In this document: positions 1 through 9,599 of the stretch, piece after piece
Position numbering within the stretch: the stretch's first letter is position 1
Layout: the number at the start of each line of letters is the position of its first letter
Assembly (NCBI RefSeq): GCF_030052815.1
Contig: NC_079496.1
Location: forward strand, 14,957,100 to 15,021,099
DNA from: Hevea brasiliensis
Lineage: Eukaryota; Streptophyta; Magnoliopsida; Malpighiales; Euphorbiaceae
DNA: 64,000 nucleotides
Direction of reading: 5' to 3'
Translations under genes and position numbers: made by a program
Notes under the pieces: generated by a model
What the model saw: the letters and a program-made list of their open reading frames with translations, nothing else
Told to the model about the DNA's origin: nothing
Databases searched by the model: none

Positions 1-275
1 ATTCAAAATATTTCATAATAAGAAATTTATCCATACATTTTTTTTTTCTGTATTATATTGGAATTCTAACGAATTCCAAATTTCCTTTGGAGACTTGACA
101 AAGGTAAACAAATCTTATAACCTATCTGATGAGTTGTTGAGAATATGACCTCTGTATGGCAATTCATCTTCTTTTCCTGATCTGCTTTCGCCTTCTCAGT
201 GAACATAATTTGTTCCTTAAAACGATCAAGTTTCATGAACTCTTGATTCATCATGGAAATAGCCTTAGACTCCAT
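1..275 (-). pseudogene. copia gag remnant (UBN2/retrotran_gag type), frameshifted
   Basis: Starting at the ATG at 275 the minus strand reads MESKAISMMNQEFMKLDRF, the usual opening of plant copia Gag ('NQEFxKLDRFDG'). About 25 residues on, the frame is lost. Conserved Gag wording reappears in another frame around 60-130 (SPKEIWNSLE, a hallmark of the UBN2 domain). A third frame near 1-50 reads MDKFLIMKYF-like text. The reading frame is therefore broken at least twice and part of the domain is deleted. The same deleted gag start occurs at 40000-40282, so the deletion predates the split of the two copies. Confidence 0.75.
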
Positions 276-295
276 TGCTATTAATACCTTAAAAT

Positions 296-1000
296 TGTTG
301 AGGCATTGGGTTTAGAATAGGCTTTGAGGCATGATAAATCACTATCTTTAAGGTATAAATTGACCCCATTAGATTGCTGCAAGGTTATGGCAATATACCT
401 CCAGAATACAACAAAGCTTGAAATCTGCAGACACCAACTCCTGAAGATTTTCCTTAAGAACTCTTTATACGAAACGAATTTAAAGAGACTAGAAGAAAAT
501 AAGAAGTAGAAGTAATATATATCTGAATTGAAAAACTCATCTATATTTATAAAGAATGAAAAGTTATAGCGCCTTTTCTAGATAGACACATCTATCTATC
601 TCCAATAGATGTAACTGTTTGTGTAAAGACATATCTGTTTATTAACAGACACCTATACAAATAGTTATGACTGTTTATATATAATAGACATGTCTGTTTA
701 TTAACAGACACCTATACAAACAATTGTGACTTTTTGTATAAAATAGACATGTCTGTTTATTAATAGATATATCTACTTGTTAATAAACACATCTGTTCGT
801 AATTTATTTATGAAAATTACAATAAAATAATTATTTTATTTCACACATATACATGCTAAGTGCCATAATAGAATAATATATATTTATTTATATATATATA
901 ATTCTATACATATTTCATTCTTGCCATTTCTTCACTTTCTTATATTTTAACAATATAGGAATTCTTTCTCTCTGTACTAACATACAAGCTATTCAGAACA
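296..1000 (-). repeat. LTR of copia element (5' LTR in minus orientation)
   Basis: 705 bp, bounded by TGTTGAGG at 296 and GAACA at 1000 (TG...CA ends). It aligns along its length with the LTRs at 36834-37557 and 40300-41018. Between about 600 and 800 it carries two to three tandem copies of a unit near 60 bp, each with the palindrome TCTGTTtattAACAGA. Confidence 0.85.
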
Positions 1001-1506
1001 GTAACACTATTATTAATTATCCCACCTCCCATGTAAGGAATGGCTTTCAGCTTATAGCTTTTCTCTATGGCAGATTGATGCTAACCTGATTCATTAAGTT
1101 TTATAATGTGATGTTAAGATGATGCAAACACATGAAGAAAGGAAGGAAAATGTGCAGTCCTAGTAAAAGTTCAAGTATTTGTCAGAAATAATCCATCTAA
1201 TTAATATAGAATCAGCCATAAATTACAGGTTAGAAGCAAAATCTAACATTCTAACAACAAAGCCTCAGTAGACAAGAATATATCATGATCTCTTATCCAA
1301 ATAAAAACTACAACAGACTTAATAAAAATTCAGCAAGCACCCGATAAACAAGTGTCTCCATCACACACCTGATATCCATAGCAGCTCAACGGATCCATCT
1401 TTAGAGTTGAGACATTATTGAACTGTCAAAGAGGAGATGATATTTATATCGAAATCAAAATTAAAATTGTTAGAGAAAGATGAATATAGTGCATTTTCTG
1501 GGTGTC
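1001..1506. other. Intergenic, 3' of the MORF9-like gene
   Basis: No coding or repeat signal was recognised. This is the likely 3' flank and 3'UTR region of the minus-strand MORF9-like gene that ends at 1507. Confidence 0.5.
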
Positions 1507-3028
1507 TTATGCAGATGCTGATTCGGACTGAGTTGCTTCTTGTCTTGGCCTTCTTTGCTCAGGAGGGCCATCTCTTCTTATTTCACATCTCTTGCTTTCC
1601 GTTGCTTTGGTTGATAAGTAGGATACTTGCAACGAATTATCTCCCCATTTATATAATTGTCCCCTATAAACCCGTGAAATGCAAGAGAACATCACATGAC
1701 AATGAAGTAGAGAAATATGCCAAAATGGAATTGTTTGTAGTTTGTACAAGTTACCAACATATCAAACAAACCAACCTCCATAATCCTTATTTTTCACATC
1801 TATATATGAATCTGGTAACATCCAAAGAACTCCAGGCAATCCTATGATGGAAAGAATTCAAAATGCTTATGAAAGTGTATACTAGAAAATATAATTATAT
1901 GCAAGCAAGAAAGCATCTTATATGAATACACACACATACCCTTGAATTTCTCAGAGGTTTCCTCAGATACAGTGCACTGAAATCCAGTGTAGGTATTGGT
2001 GCTAAATGCAGACATGTTCCTTTTTGCTTCTTCCATGCTGCATAACAAAGATAACCCATGTGAAAATTTAGCTGGAACAATAAATAGAGACTCTTACTCC
2101 AAGCCGATTCAATGAGGATATCAAATTGTCTCCAAAGATTCAAAGTCACACAGCCATTAAAACAATTGGAAAAACACAGTATAAAACCTTCCTTCACATA
2201 CATTTAGCCATGAACTACAAAACCATTACATATCCATAGAACATGTCATCTTTCCACCGACTAAAACTTATAAAAATTCTAAAATAAAATACAGAGGAAG
2301 ACAAAGTATTGAAGAAGCCACTAAGAGAAGTGAGAATGCTAATTAAGAAAAGGGAGAATGCTAATTGGACCTACCGAGCAAAGTTGCTAGAATATTGAGA
2401 AACGTGCCAATCATTTGCCCTCTGGTAGGTGCAGGGTCATTAGGGAACTCCATCACGATAAGCCAGTGATTATAGTCACAGCCTGGTAACATTATCGTCT
2501 CTGTCTGCTCATTGCTGCTGCTTCTTTTTAAAGAGTAATCACCATCAGTTGCAGCGGCTCGAGTGATGGAGAGGGAGCAAGCAGGGAGGGACGTACGTGA
2601 GTTAACTCGGAAGGGAGGAGGAAGTAGGAGACGAGATGAAAGAGAGGGTTTAGAAGAGAAGAACAGGGTTTTACGCTTCGTTTGGGAGGAGTGCTGAGGA
2701 GAAAAGTAAGGTTCTTTTAAAGCAAGGAAAGAAAAGTAAGGTTGGTTGTAAGGTAACGCCAATGTAAGCCATAATGCTAATCTATGTTGTTGAATCAAAG
2801 GTAAGGTACAAGGAGGTAAGAATTAGCAATAATTAATATTGTGGGTTAAGAAACTGAGAGAGTTTTCCAAAAACTCTCAAAAAATTTATTTTCTCAGTAA
2901 AATTCCCCTCTAAGTAAGTTTATATATTTTAATTACATTAAAAAAAACCTTACCCTGCCTCAAAAAAAGCTTGCTCCAAACGAAGCAGTGTTAGTTGTTA
3001 GAGAAGAAGGGTTGTAGATAGTTGCCAT
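1507..3028 (-). pseudogene. MORF9: MORF9-like multiple organellar RNA editing factor, frameshifted
   Basis: MORF/RIP proteins bind PPR editing factors in plastid or mitochondrial C-to-U editing complexes. The MORF domain is spread over four exons with GT-AG junctions. Exon 1 ends at 2371 and includes [19 protein letters not shown]. Exon 2 is 1940-2037 ([20 protein letters not shown]), exon 3 is 1776-1841 ([20 protein letters not shown]) and exon 4 starts at 1663 ([15 protein letters not shown]). Phases match at every junction. Two defects are visible. A T7 run at 2962-2968 shifts the frame right after a transit-peptide-like start at 3028 (ATG in good context). In exon 4 one base is missing after PKQR, giving a stop at 1578-1580, while the family tail (RRDGPPEQRRPRQEA) continues in the next frame to 1507. 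An ORF opening at 2798 could still give 225 residues with an intact domain but an atypical N-terminus. It is either a young pseudogene or a gene hit by assembly indels. Confidence 0.75.
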
Positions 3029-3212
3029 TTTTGTTGGAGATTGTTGCAAAGGAGAGAAAGAGAGGTTGATGAAGATACTTGAAGGTTTTAGGCTACTCAG
3101 AGCATGAGCTAATTTTGGGCATCGGCCCAAAAAGCCAATTATTTTTCGTCTAGAAACGCCACTCTTGCACACCCATAACTAGCGACGCCTCTTAGAAGAA
3201 TGACAATCGTCG
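3029..3212. promoter_or_regulatory. Possible divergent promoter between MORF9-like gene and + strand exon
   Basis: The 184 bp lie between the minus ATG at 3028 and the plus ATG at 3213. Next to 3028 the minus-sense strand is CT-rich, as in many plant 5'UTRs. No TATA box was identified. The assignment rests on geometry only. Confidence 0.3.
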
Positions 3213-3289
3213 ATGGTCTCCGCCAGCACCGGCTCCGGCGACCCAAATTGCAGTTTCTGCCCAGTGTTAAAGAATCAAGCTTTGTACAG
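3213..3289 (+). CDS. Candidate first exon of an unidentified gene
   Basis: ATG at 3213 (in GC-rich sequence unlike the surroundings) opens 25 codons plus two bases, ending at a donor ACAG|GTACTG. The peptide begins MVSASTGSGDPNCSFCPVLK and has a CxxC pair. An upstream ATG at 3200 reads another frame and is less protein-like. The exon faces away from the MORF9-like gene. I do not recognise the family. Its phase (2) does not fit directly to the exon at 6007, so at least one exon would be missing. It could also be a 5'UTR with chance coding. Confidence 0.35.
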
Positions 3290-3745
3290 GTACTGCAATT
3301 TACCTCATCATTTATCTTTCCCTAAAATAATGGGATGGTTCAATTTGTTATTAATTTATATAATATTTGGGATTGATTCATACTGGTCATAGGCTAGTTG
3401 TATTAACTAGTAATTTTATTCAAGGTGGCATCTATGTTATGGTTGGCTGGAATTTTGGTTTGTTGTAATATCAGTGCTGTTTCCTTGTGAAAGTGCAGTC
3501 GTCTAGTTGTCTGTCATTGTAGGCTGACCTCAAAAGATTTAATATCTTACAAAATCTATGAAAGGAAGTTCTTTTTGCACAAAACCATACTGGTCTGAAA
3601 TCTGATACATCTGGCATTCCGCGCTTACCATACAAACTTGCATATGCATAGGGGAGAAAAAGAGAGGAGAAAAAAAAAAAGAAAAAGAAAAGAAGCTGAA
3701 AAGAAAGGCCACACCGCACATTTTACATAACATGGTTTGGGAAAC

Positions 3746-4268
3746 TTAACTAGGGTAGCAGACATTATAGGGGTAGGGGTAGGGTTCCACTTCAATTTTT
3801 ATTTCAGCTTCGATGGTTCCCCTTAAAAAGTCAAACATCTTACTTAAGTTCTGTCCGAAGTTTATGAATTCATCTGGGCTGTAGGAAAGATTGTCTGGTG
3901 CACAAAGGGAGAATGCCACCTTTTCAAGGATGGTTGCATTCTTCAGCAAGAACATGATCATCTGCACCTCATTTCTTATTCCCATAAGCCCAATTATCTT
4001 GATTTCCTTCAGAGAGGTTTTCAAACAAGGGAATGACTGAGTTTGCGACTCCCAATAGGTTTCCTCTTCAAAGTTGTATGTGGTTGGACTTGGAAGGTCA
4101 AATCCAAAGATTTCCTGTGAGAGACTAATAATATTTCAAACTCCTACAGTAGAATGATGAAAGGTGATTTTGTAAAGCCGGGCAGAGAGTTTAGTAATGC
4201 TTACCATAGGTCCAGATAACACTAGAGTTAGGCTCTCCAAGTTGGGCCAAAATTGAAAAAATAATGTA
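3746..4268 (-). pseudogene. F-box/LRR/FBD protein, 3' remnant
   Basis: Two exons are visible on the minus strand. The first (about 4205-4268) reads QFWPNLESLTLVLSGPM, a leucine-rich-repeat end, and stops at donor ATG|GTAAGC. The second (3746-4114) begins after CTCACAG and encodes 122 residues. It contains ETYWESQTQSFPCLK and then the FBD hallmark LKEIKIIGLMGIRNEVQMIM followed by FLLKNATILEKV. It ends at TAA 3746. FBD domains close F-box proteins that act as SCF ubiquitin-ligase adaptors. No F-box (LPDEIL-like) or further LRR coding was found upstream, where the sequence turns AT-rich at once. The gene is therefore 5'-truncated and probably dead. Confidence 0.65.
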
Positions 4269-4875
4269 CAATTATATTTTATTGCTTAATAATTAGAAAA
4301 TCAATGCCTGCCATTATCTTAAATTATGATTAAGCAAAATGCATTCATGAATAATAACTGAAACTCAGAATTACTTGGAAATTGGAATCCCTTAGGACAT
4401 AAATTAAGCCTTTGTTCCCAATAAATATTTTGTAATCAAGATTCCAATGGTTGCAAATCAAATTGAGTTTCTGAAAATCAATGATCTTTTTATGTTGCAT
4501 ATTGCATAAAACAGGGAAGGACATGATATTAACAAGATTTCACTATGGATATGAGCTACTATGACTAAATGACAAAGAAAAGGGGTAAGGATTATCTTTT
4601 GGCACATTCTTACACTTGATGTTTGTTGTGGTGAGACGAACAGGACTTGGGAATGGGTTGCTAATCTGCCATGGAAGTTTAAAGTATAACAAGGGGGAAA
4701 ATTAATACATGAAAATCTATCAAATTAAAGTCGGAGTTGTATTGCATGGTTCATAGCAATAAACAAAAGAGAATTGATTTGATGTTAATGAGATATATGA
4801 ATCACTAACGCTAACTAATTAAATAGTGTACATAAACTCTTATATTGCTTACTTACTTTCCGATGTCTGTTGCAG

Positions 4876-4965
4876 GGAGAATATATGGATTTTGTAGAGA
4901 GATTAATTTGCGATCGAGAGTTGAAGCATTATGGAAGAAAGATGAACTTGGTGAAATTGAGCTAA
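4876..4965 (+). pseudogene. Possible F-box/LRR exon fragment
   Basis: After a good acceptor (CTGTTGCAG) an open frame reads GEYMDFVERLICDRELKHYG and then a KMNLVKLS segment before TAA at 4963. The spacing of FV..L and LVKLSL resembles the LRR-start region of F-box/FBD proteins, but it lies on the strand opposite to the FBD remnant at 3746-4268. It may be an inverted piece of the same gene, or chance. Identification is weak. Confidence 0.25.
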
Positions 4966-4969
4966 CAGG

Positions 4970-6000
4970 AGTGACATGTAACTGTTAAAGATTAAGATGC
5001 TCGCAAGAAAATGATGACGTGTGGCAGGCTCCTGCGTGACACATGCTAGTAGTTGGTACTGGTGATTGCCAGCCTGCCGCCATTATATTTTATATCATTT
5101 ATAAATGCTATTAATGGCAATAGTGGTTAATGGTGCGTTGTTTTCGGCTTATACAGAAACCTTTAAGAGTAAGGACTTTAATTAAATTTTACCATATCTC
5201 TTTGTCTTTGAATTATTTTATTTTGCTGTAAAATTTCATTCAAATGGGAGAAGAAAAGAGGAATTTTGATAATTTGAAAAAAAATTTGGCCAAAAGAGGT
5301 TGAGTTTTGCAAGAGTTGATAGGTCTGTTTTCAAAATCCAAAAATGTCTTCTCTCTCTTGATTGCATAGGTTCGTGCTGTCTTGATCACATGAGGGAGGG
5401 TAGTATGACAACCTTGTTACATTCAAGTGATAGAATTCAATTGAATCCTATTACTCACATATAAATTTATTACAAAGTGAATTGAATTCAATTCAACAAT
5501 GGAATTATATATATATATATATATATATAAAATTCATTATTTGCATTTATCATTCAATAAGTTCATCAATAGATTGTATTGGGAGGCACAAAGGGATGAT
5601 ATTCTTTCCTTCTGTTAGCACATTAATTGATTGTCTTTGCTTCTGAAGTCTGAATCATGGTTTCAAAAGGGTCCTTTGTGTAACCGTATTTCTAACTTCC
5701 TTTTTGTTTTACCCCATTTCAATGCAAGGATTTTAACTTTACACTTGAAAACAGTGGGAAATTGTCCATATGGTACTTTCAAACTTGTTCAGGCTGATTC
5801 TTTGGGCTTTAAGGCCTTTTCATTGTAAATTGCTCATTGTTTCCCTTTTTTGTTGGTTAACATTAATATTCTTGTGTCTCCAGCTAACTAGCCAAGTGGC
5901 CAAGAGAGCTTTTCTAAGCTACTTTCCTTTTCTCAAACTTGTATTCAAGTAAAACTTAATTTTCCATCAGTTTTTTCATTTCTTAACATTCGTCAACTTG
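4970..6000. other. Non-coding stretch
   Basis: T-rich DNA with no convincing exon. It would be intron if the exons at 3213 and 6007 belong to one gene. A TA microsatellite lies at 5504-5529. Confidence 0.4.
5504..5529. repeat. (TA)n microsatellite
   Basis: Thirteen or so uninterrupted TA dinucleotides. Confidence 0.9.
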
Positions 6001-6006
6001 ATTCAG

Positions 6007-6256
6007 AAATTATACGGTAAACGAGGTAAGTTTTGGAATTTTTTTCATTCCTTTTGCATTTGTATTCTATTAATAGTTATCTTAGGTGTGACAATGTGTT
6101 GCCTTTTTCAGTAATTCCTTTTATAGTATTGATTTGAGTTGTATTGCTCCTTTCTTTCTTTTTTTCTTTCTTTCTTTTATTTTTGAATTACTCGTTATAG
6201 ATCCAGATGACACTGATGACAACCTGATACAGCAACCCCATAACTGTGATGCATGA
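6007..6256 (+). CDS. Candidate small exons (6007-6025 and 6201-6256) of an unidentified gene
   Basis: A 19-nt micro-exon lies between TTGATTCAG and GAG|GTAAGT (strong donor) and encodes KLYGKR plus one base. Spliced to 6201 (acceptor CGTTATAG) it reads on as DPDDTDDNLIQQPHNCDA and stops at TGA 6254. The same donor phase also fits the exon at 9487. The acidic short tail is protein-like, but no family is recognised. The micro-exon is supported only by its splice sites and frame continuity. Confidence 0.3.
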
Positions 6257-8576
6257 TGTAAAATCATGGTCTAAATGAACTAGTAATGTTCTACATCCAA
6301 AATTATTTGTTTTACTTTTCATAAAGTAATTCTTAAAATGAGTTACTCATAAGAAAAATGATAAATCATTAAATTATGCTACTGCTTAGTGAGCAGGCTG
6401 GAAATTAACTGAGCTTGAGTACTTGAGCTATTAGTTATTTCTGTTCACCTTTTTTCTCTTTAAATTGTGCAATTAATGACTATGTTTGTGAATTTAATAC
6501 ATTTTTGGCACATGACTCTTTTTCTGATCTTGTAAGCGTGTAAGGTGTGAAAGTTGATATCTTGCAAAACAACTGTTTCCTTGGCTGACAAGGAGTACAC
6601 TATATACAATTTTCCTGCAGGTCGAAAGTTTTTGCTAGGTCAGCACTGCATTGGAGCCTATATTTCTGTTTTAATCTAGTACTAGGGCTGAATTGTTGTG
6701 TCCTTCACCTCCAAGGCTTATGTTGCAATGCTGCCTATTGTTCAATATATAGCCAATGTCCTTTTCTCAACATGATTTTAATTCATTTTATTTTTATTTA
6801 AGTCCCTGTATGGCCATTTAACTAAAATCAAACTAATATTTCTTATGGGTTTGTTTTGTATATCTTGGCATTCTTGTTGTAGGCATGCCCGTTTCATTTA
6901 GTGGAATGATCAGCCTCTACTACTGTTTTCATGTCATCCTTCCTGGTCTACATCTCTCCATTCTTGTCACCTGTATCGGTGAATGCCCAAGAATAACATA
7001 TTTTTCATAGTATTTATCATACTGTCCTTGCTGCCTGTAGTTTCACTTGAATTCACATTCATCTATTCATTCCAAAACTTCAGATCTATGACAAGTTTTC
7101 TTCAGATCAACGTAGAATTAATGCTTTGTTTCCTAAATATCTCTTGCAGAAAAGGAGTTCATGTTTCACTTGTCATCATTCAACCGTGCCAAATCTATTT
7201 TAATAATAATACATGTGTTTTCTCATATCACACATTTTTGAGATCTTAGCGTTTGTTTGTGTGTGTGGCACATATCATTGCATTATAATTTTGTTTTTGT
7301 ACGGATCTTTTGGTTGGAAGTTTGGATATGTCAAAGCATGCAAACTGCTTGCAAATGAATCTGCAAATTAGAATTAATGTATGCATTTTTCTTTGTTTAT
7401 CAACACTCAAGGATTTCTGTATCTGATTATGTTATAGAGATGATTACTTGTTTGAAAGTGCAGAATGCAACTTTCAAGTTTCATAATTCAGATAGAATAA
7501 CTGCATTCCTTTTTAGCTACTATGATCAATTTTGTGTAAAAAAACATAATGTTCTTGCTACACATGCAATGTAGGAGTAGGACATCTAACTTTCATGTGA
7601 GTATTGGGAAAACTAGGGGTATTAATAATTCTTTCTTTTCAATTTGTTCTTTTATTTTGTAATTTGCTTTCATTAAGAGAAGCTTTTAATACTTTTGTTT
7701 TGAACACTTGTGTTGTAGGCATCAACATTTCAGATCTGAATATTCAAACAAAGACACTTTCATGCATGAAATGTAAAATTTTCTTCTAGGTGCATATAGT
7801 ATACTTTTATATTTCTTTTTCTTTTCTTTCTTTTTTTGTTTTCACTAATCTAGTTGATCTTTTTTATGGTCCTGGGTCTGTGATCCAGTTACAGTGGGAC
7901 CTAAATTAATGTCATGGGCAGGATTCTTGGTCAGATCCTTTTGTTGGGTTTTTCTACCCTTTTGCTTATTTTGCTTAAGAAACAAAAGAAAGGAAAATGA
8001 AGGGGCTCATTTAGAGAGAACCTGTTGATCTCAATAAGACACAAAATTCTGAGAAAATTCCAATGCCTTTCATTGAAACAAACTTGCATAAATGCATCTG
8101 ACAGAAGCAAATAACTACCTCCTATGATGGACACTACCTCCTAAGATAAAGGAAACTACCTCCATGTTTATAAACCACATGGAAGTTATGAAGCAACATA
8201 ACAAACCAACACAAACTGAATAATGACAAAGCAAAACATAAACTAAAAGTTATTTACTGCTAATATGTTCTCTTCTTTTGGCCATGTGAGAAATGTTGTT
8301 GAATTGATCCAATAAGTAGATTAAATGGATTCAGCTTCATTGTAACAATCTTTCTATGCAGAACAAAATTTTATTTTATTAGTGTTTGCAAAGAAAATAA
8401 TTTGAAGGATGGACTAGTTTATCCATGTGGATATAGCAAAAAAGCCTTTAAAGGGTGGTGATTTTTTTCCCTTTGTCCCTCAAATTTGTATATTTTTAAT
8501 ATACAATCTTTTTACTAGATGAAGTTTAATGATGCTGTGGAAAAGATCTAGTATTCTTTTTATTTTCTTTTACACT
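6257..8576. other. Intron or intergenic DNA
   Basis: T-rich sequence with short chance ORFs only. Several polypyrimidine-AG sites occur (for example before 6621) but no exon with protein-like composition follows them. If 6007 and 9487 are exons of one gene this is its last intron. Confidence 0.35.
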
Positions 8577-8882
8577 TAGACTCTGTTTGCTTTGTGGAAA
8601 ATATTTTCTTAGAAAATATTTTTTTGAATTTTTAGCGTTTGAATACTCAGGAAATAGGTCATTAGAAAATATTTTTCTTGTCAAAGGGAGAACTAAGCTA
8701 TTTTTAAAAAAAATAACTTCATCTTTTAAATTTTGACAAAATACTTATATATGCGTGATATAAACATGTACCATTAATTTAACATTGCAACCAAATAATG
8801 TAAAATATTTTCATGAAGAATATTTTCTTAAAAACATTTTCATATACAAGTCATTTTTAATAAAACAAACGCAGCGTTAGTC
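8577..8882. mobile_element. MITE-like element with terminal inverted repeats
   Basis: The left end reads GACTCTGTTTGCTTTG and the right end, reversed, GACTAACGCTGCGTTTG. The inner flanks are both rich in GAAAATATTTTC-like text, so the two halves are imperfect inverted copies. It is about 300 bp with no ORF. This fits a non-autonomous DNA transposon sitting in the intron or intergenic stretch. The target duplication is not clear, and superfamily is not assigned. Confidence 0.45.
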
Positions 8883-9486
8883 TATTTTATGTTTTCCTCG
8901 TGTCCTTGGACCCTTGCTGATCTTTCACTGCTCAAACTGCTTGCTATCCTCACCAAAATGTGGCTGCAATTCACCAAACGCATCATCAGCCTTCTGACAT
9001 TAAATCCAAATTCCTAAATACCATTGTTCACCATTCTAATCTACTGGTCACCATAATTGCAGACCTGAACTTTACATATGCCTCCACTACAACCACTATT
9101 TGAGGCTCCATCCCTCAGTAGCCCGCCATCCAAGATGCGTAGAAAGTTGATTCTTGCTTTAACTAGATATGAATAAAACATCCCTTCAATCAGTTTAGGC
9201 TTCTTGAGGGAAGTACTTGGTCATAAAGGCCTTTAATCATATCAAATTTGTAATTTACACATCTATTGTTTATGGTCCTTGATATAATCTCCGAAGTAAT
9301 TAAACGAGTAAATTCATCTGGGCCTGAAAAAGAAATCATCTAGTGGTTTAAAATTTCACTTTCCTAAAGGTTGTATATCCTTTATGCTTGTAAGAAAGAG
9401 AAATTTATAGTTGTTCTCTGCTTTGCAAAATTCGATTCAGGTTTGCTTCCTTGTTTCAAATCACTATCTTTGCTCATATGATGCAG

Positions 9487-9587
9487 AAATTGTTCCTCCT
9501 TCTGACTTGGAATTAAAATGGGCATTAATGGCTGTGCAACAGGATAACTCAGGAGAATGTCTACTGGAGAACAATAGCAGAATGTGA
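9487..9587 (+). CDS. Candidate terminal exon of an unidentified gene
   Basis: After acceptor ATGATGCAG the frame, completed by a preceding G, reads EIVPPSDLELKWALMAVQQ and continues DNSGECLLENNSRM before TGA at 9585. The composition and length are protein-like and the phase (1) joins exactly to the micro-exon at 6007-6025. It may be an alternative 3' exon to 6201-6256. No family is recognised. Confidence 0.4.
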
Positions 9588-9599
9588 CTACAGAGCTAT

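Larger units (their letters stand above)
1..1000 (-). mobile_element. Ty1/copia LTR retrotransposon, right-hand end only
   Basis: The stretch matches the right end of the copia element at 36834-41018 base for base over long runs. In minus orientation it holds a 5' LTR (296-1000), a degenerate primer-binding region (about 276-295) and the start of gag (1-275). The rest lies beyond the left edge, so only one flank is visible (gtaac at 1001-1005) and the target-site duplication cannot be tested. The shared LTR and gag show both copies belong to one family. Confidence 0.85.

Noticed and set aside
1437..1847. 136-codon + strand ORF
   Set aside because: Antisense to exons 3 and 4 of the MORF9-like gene; no independent support.
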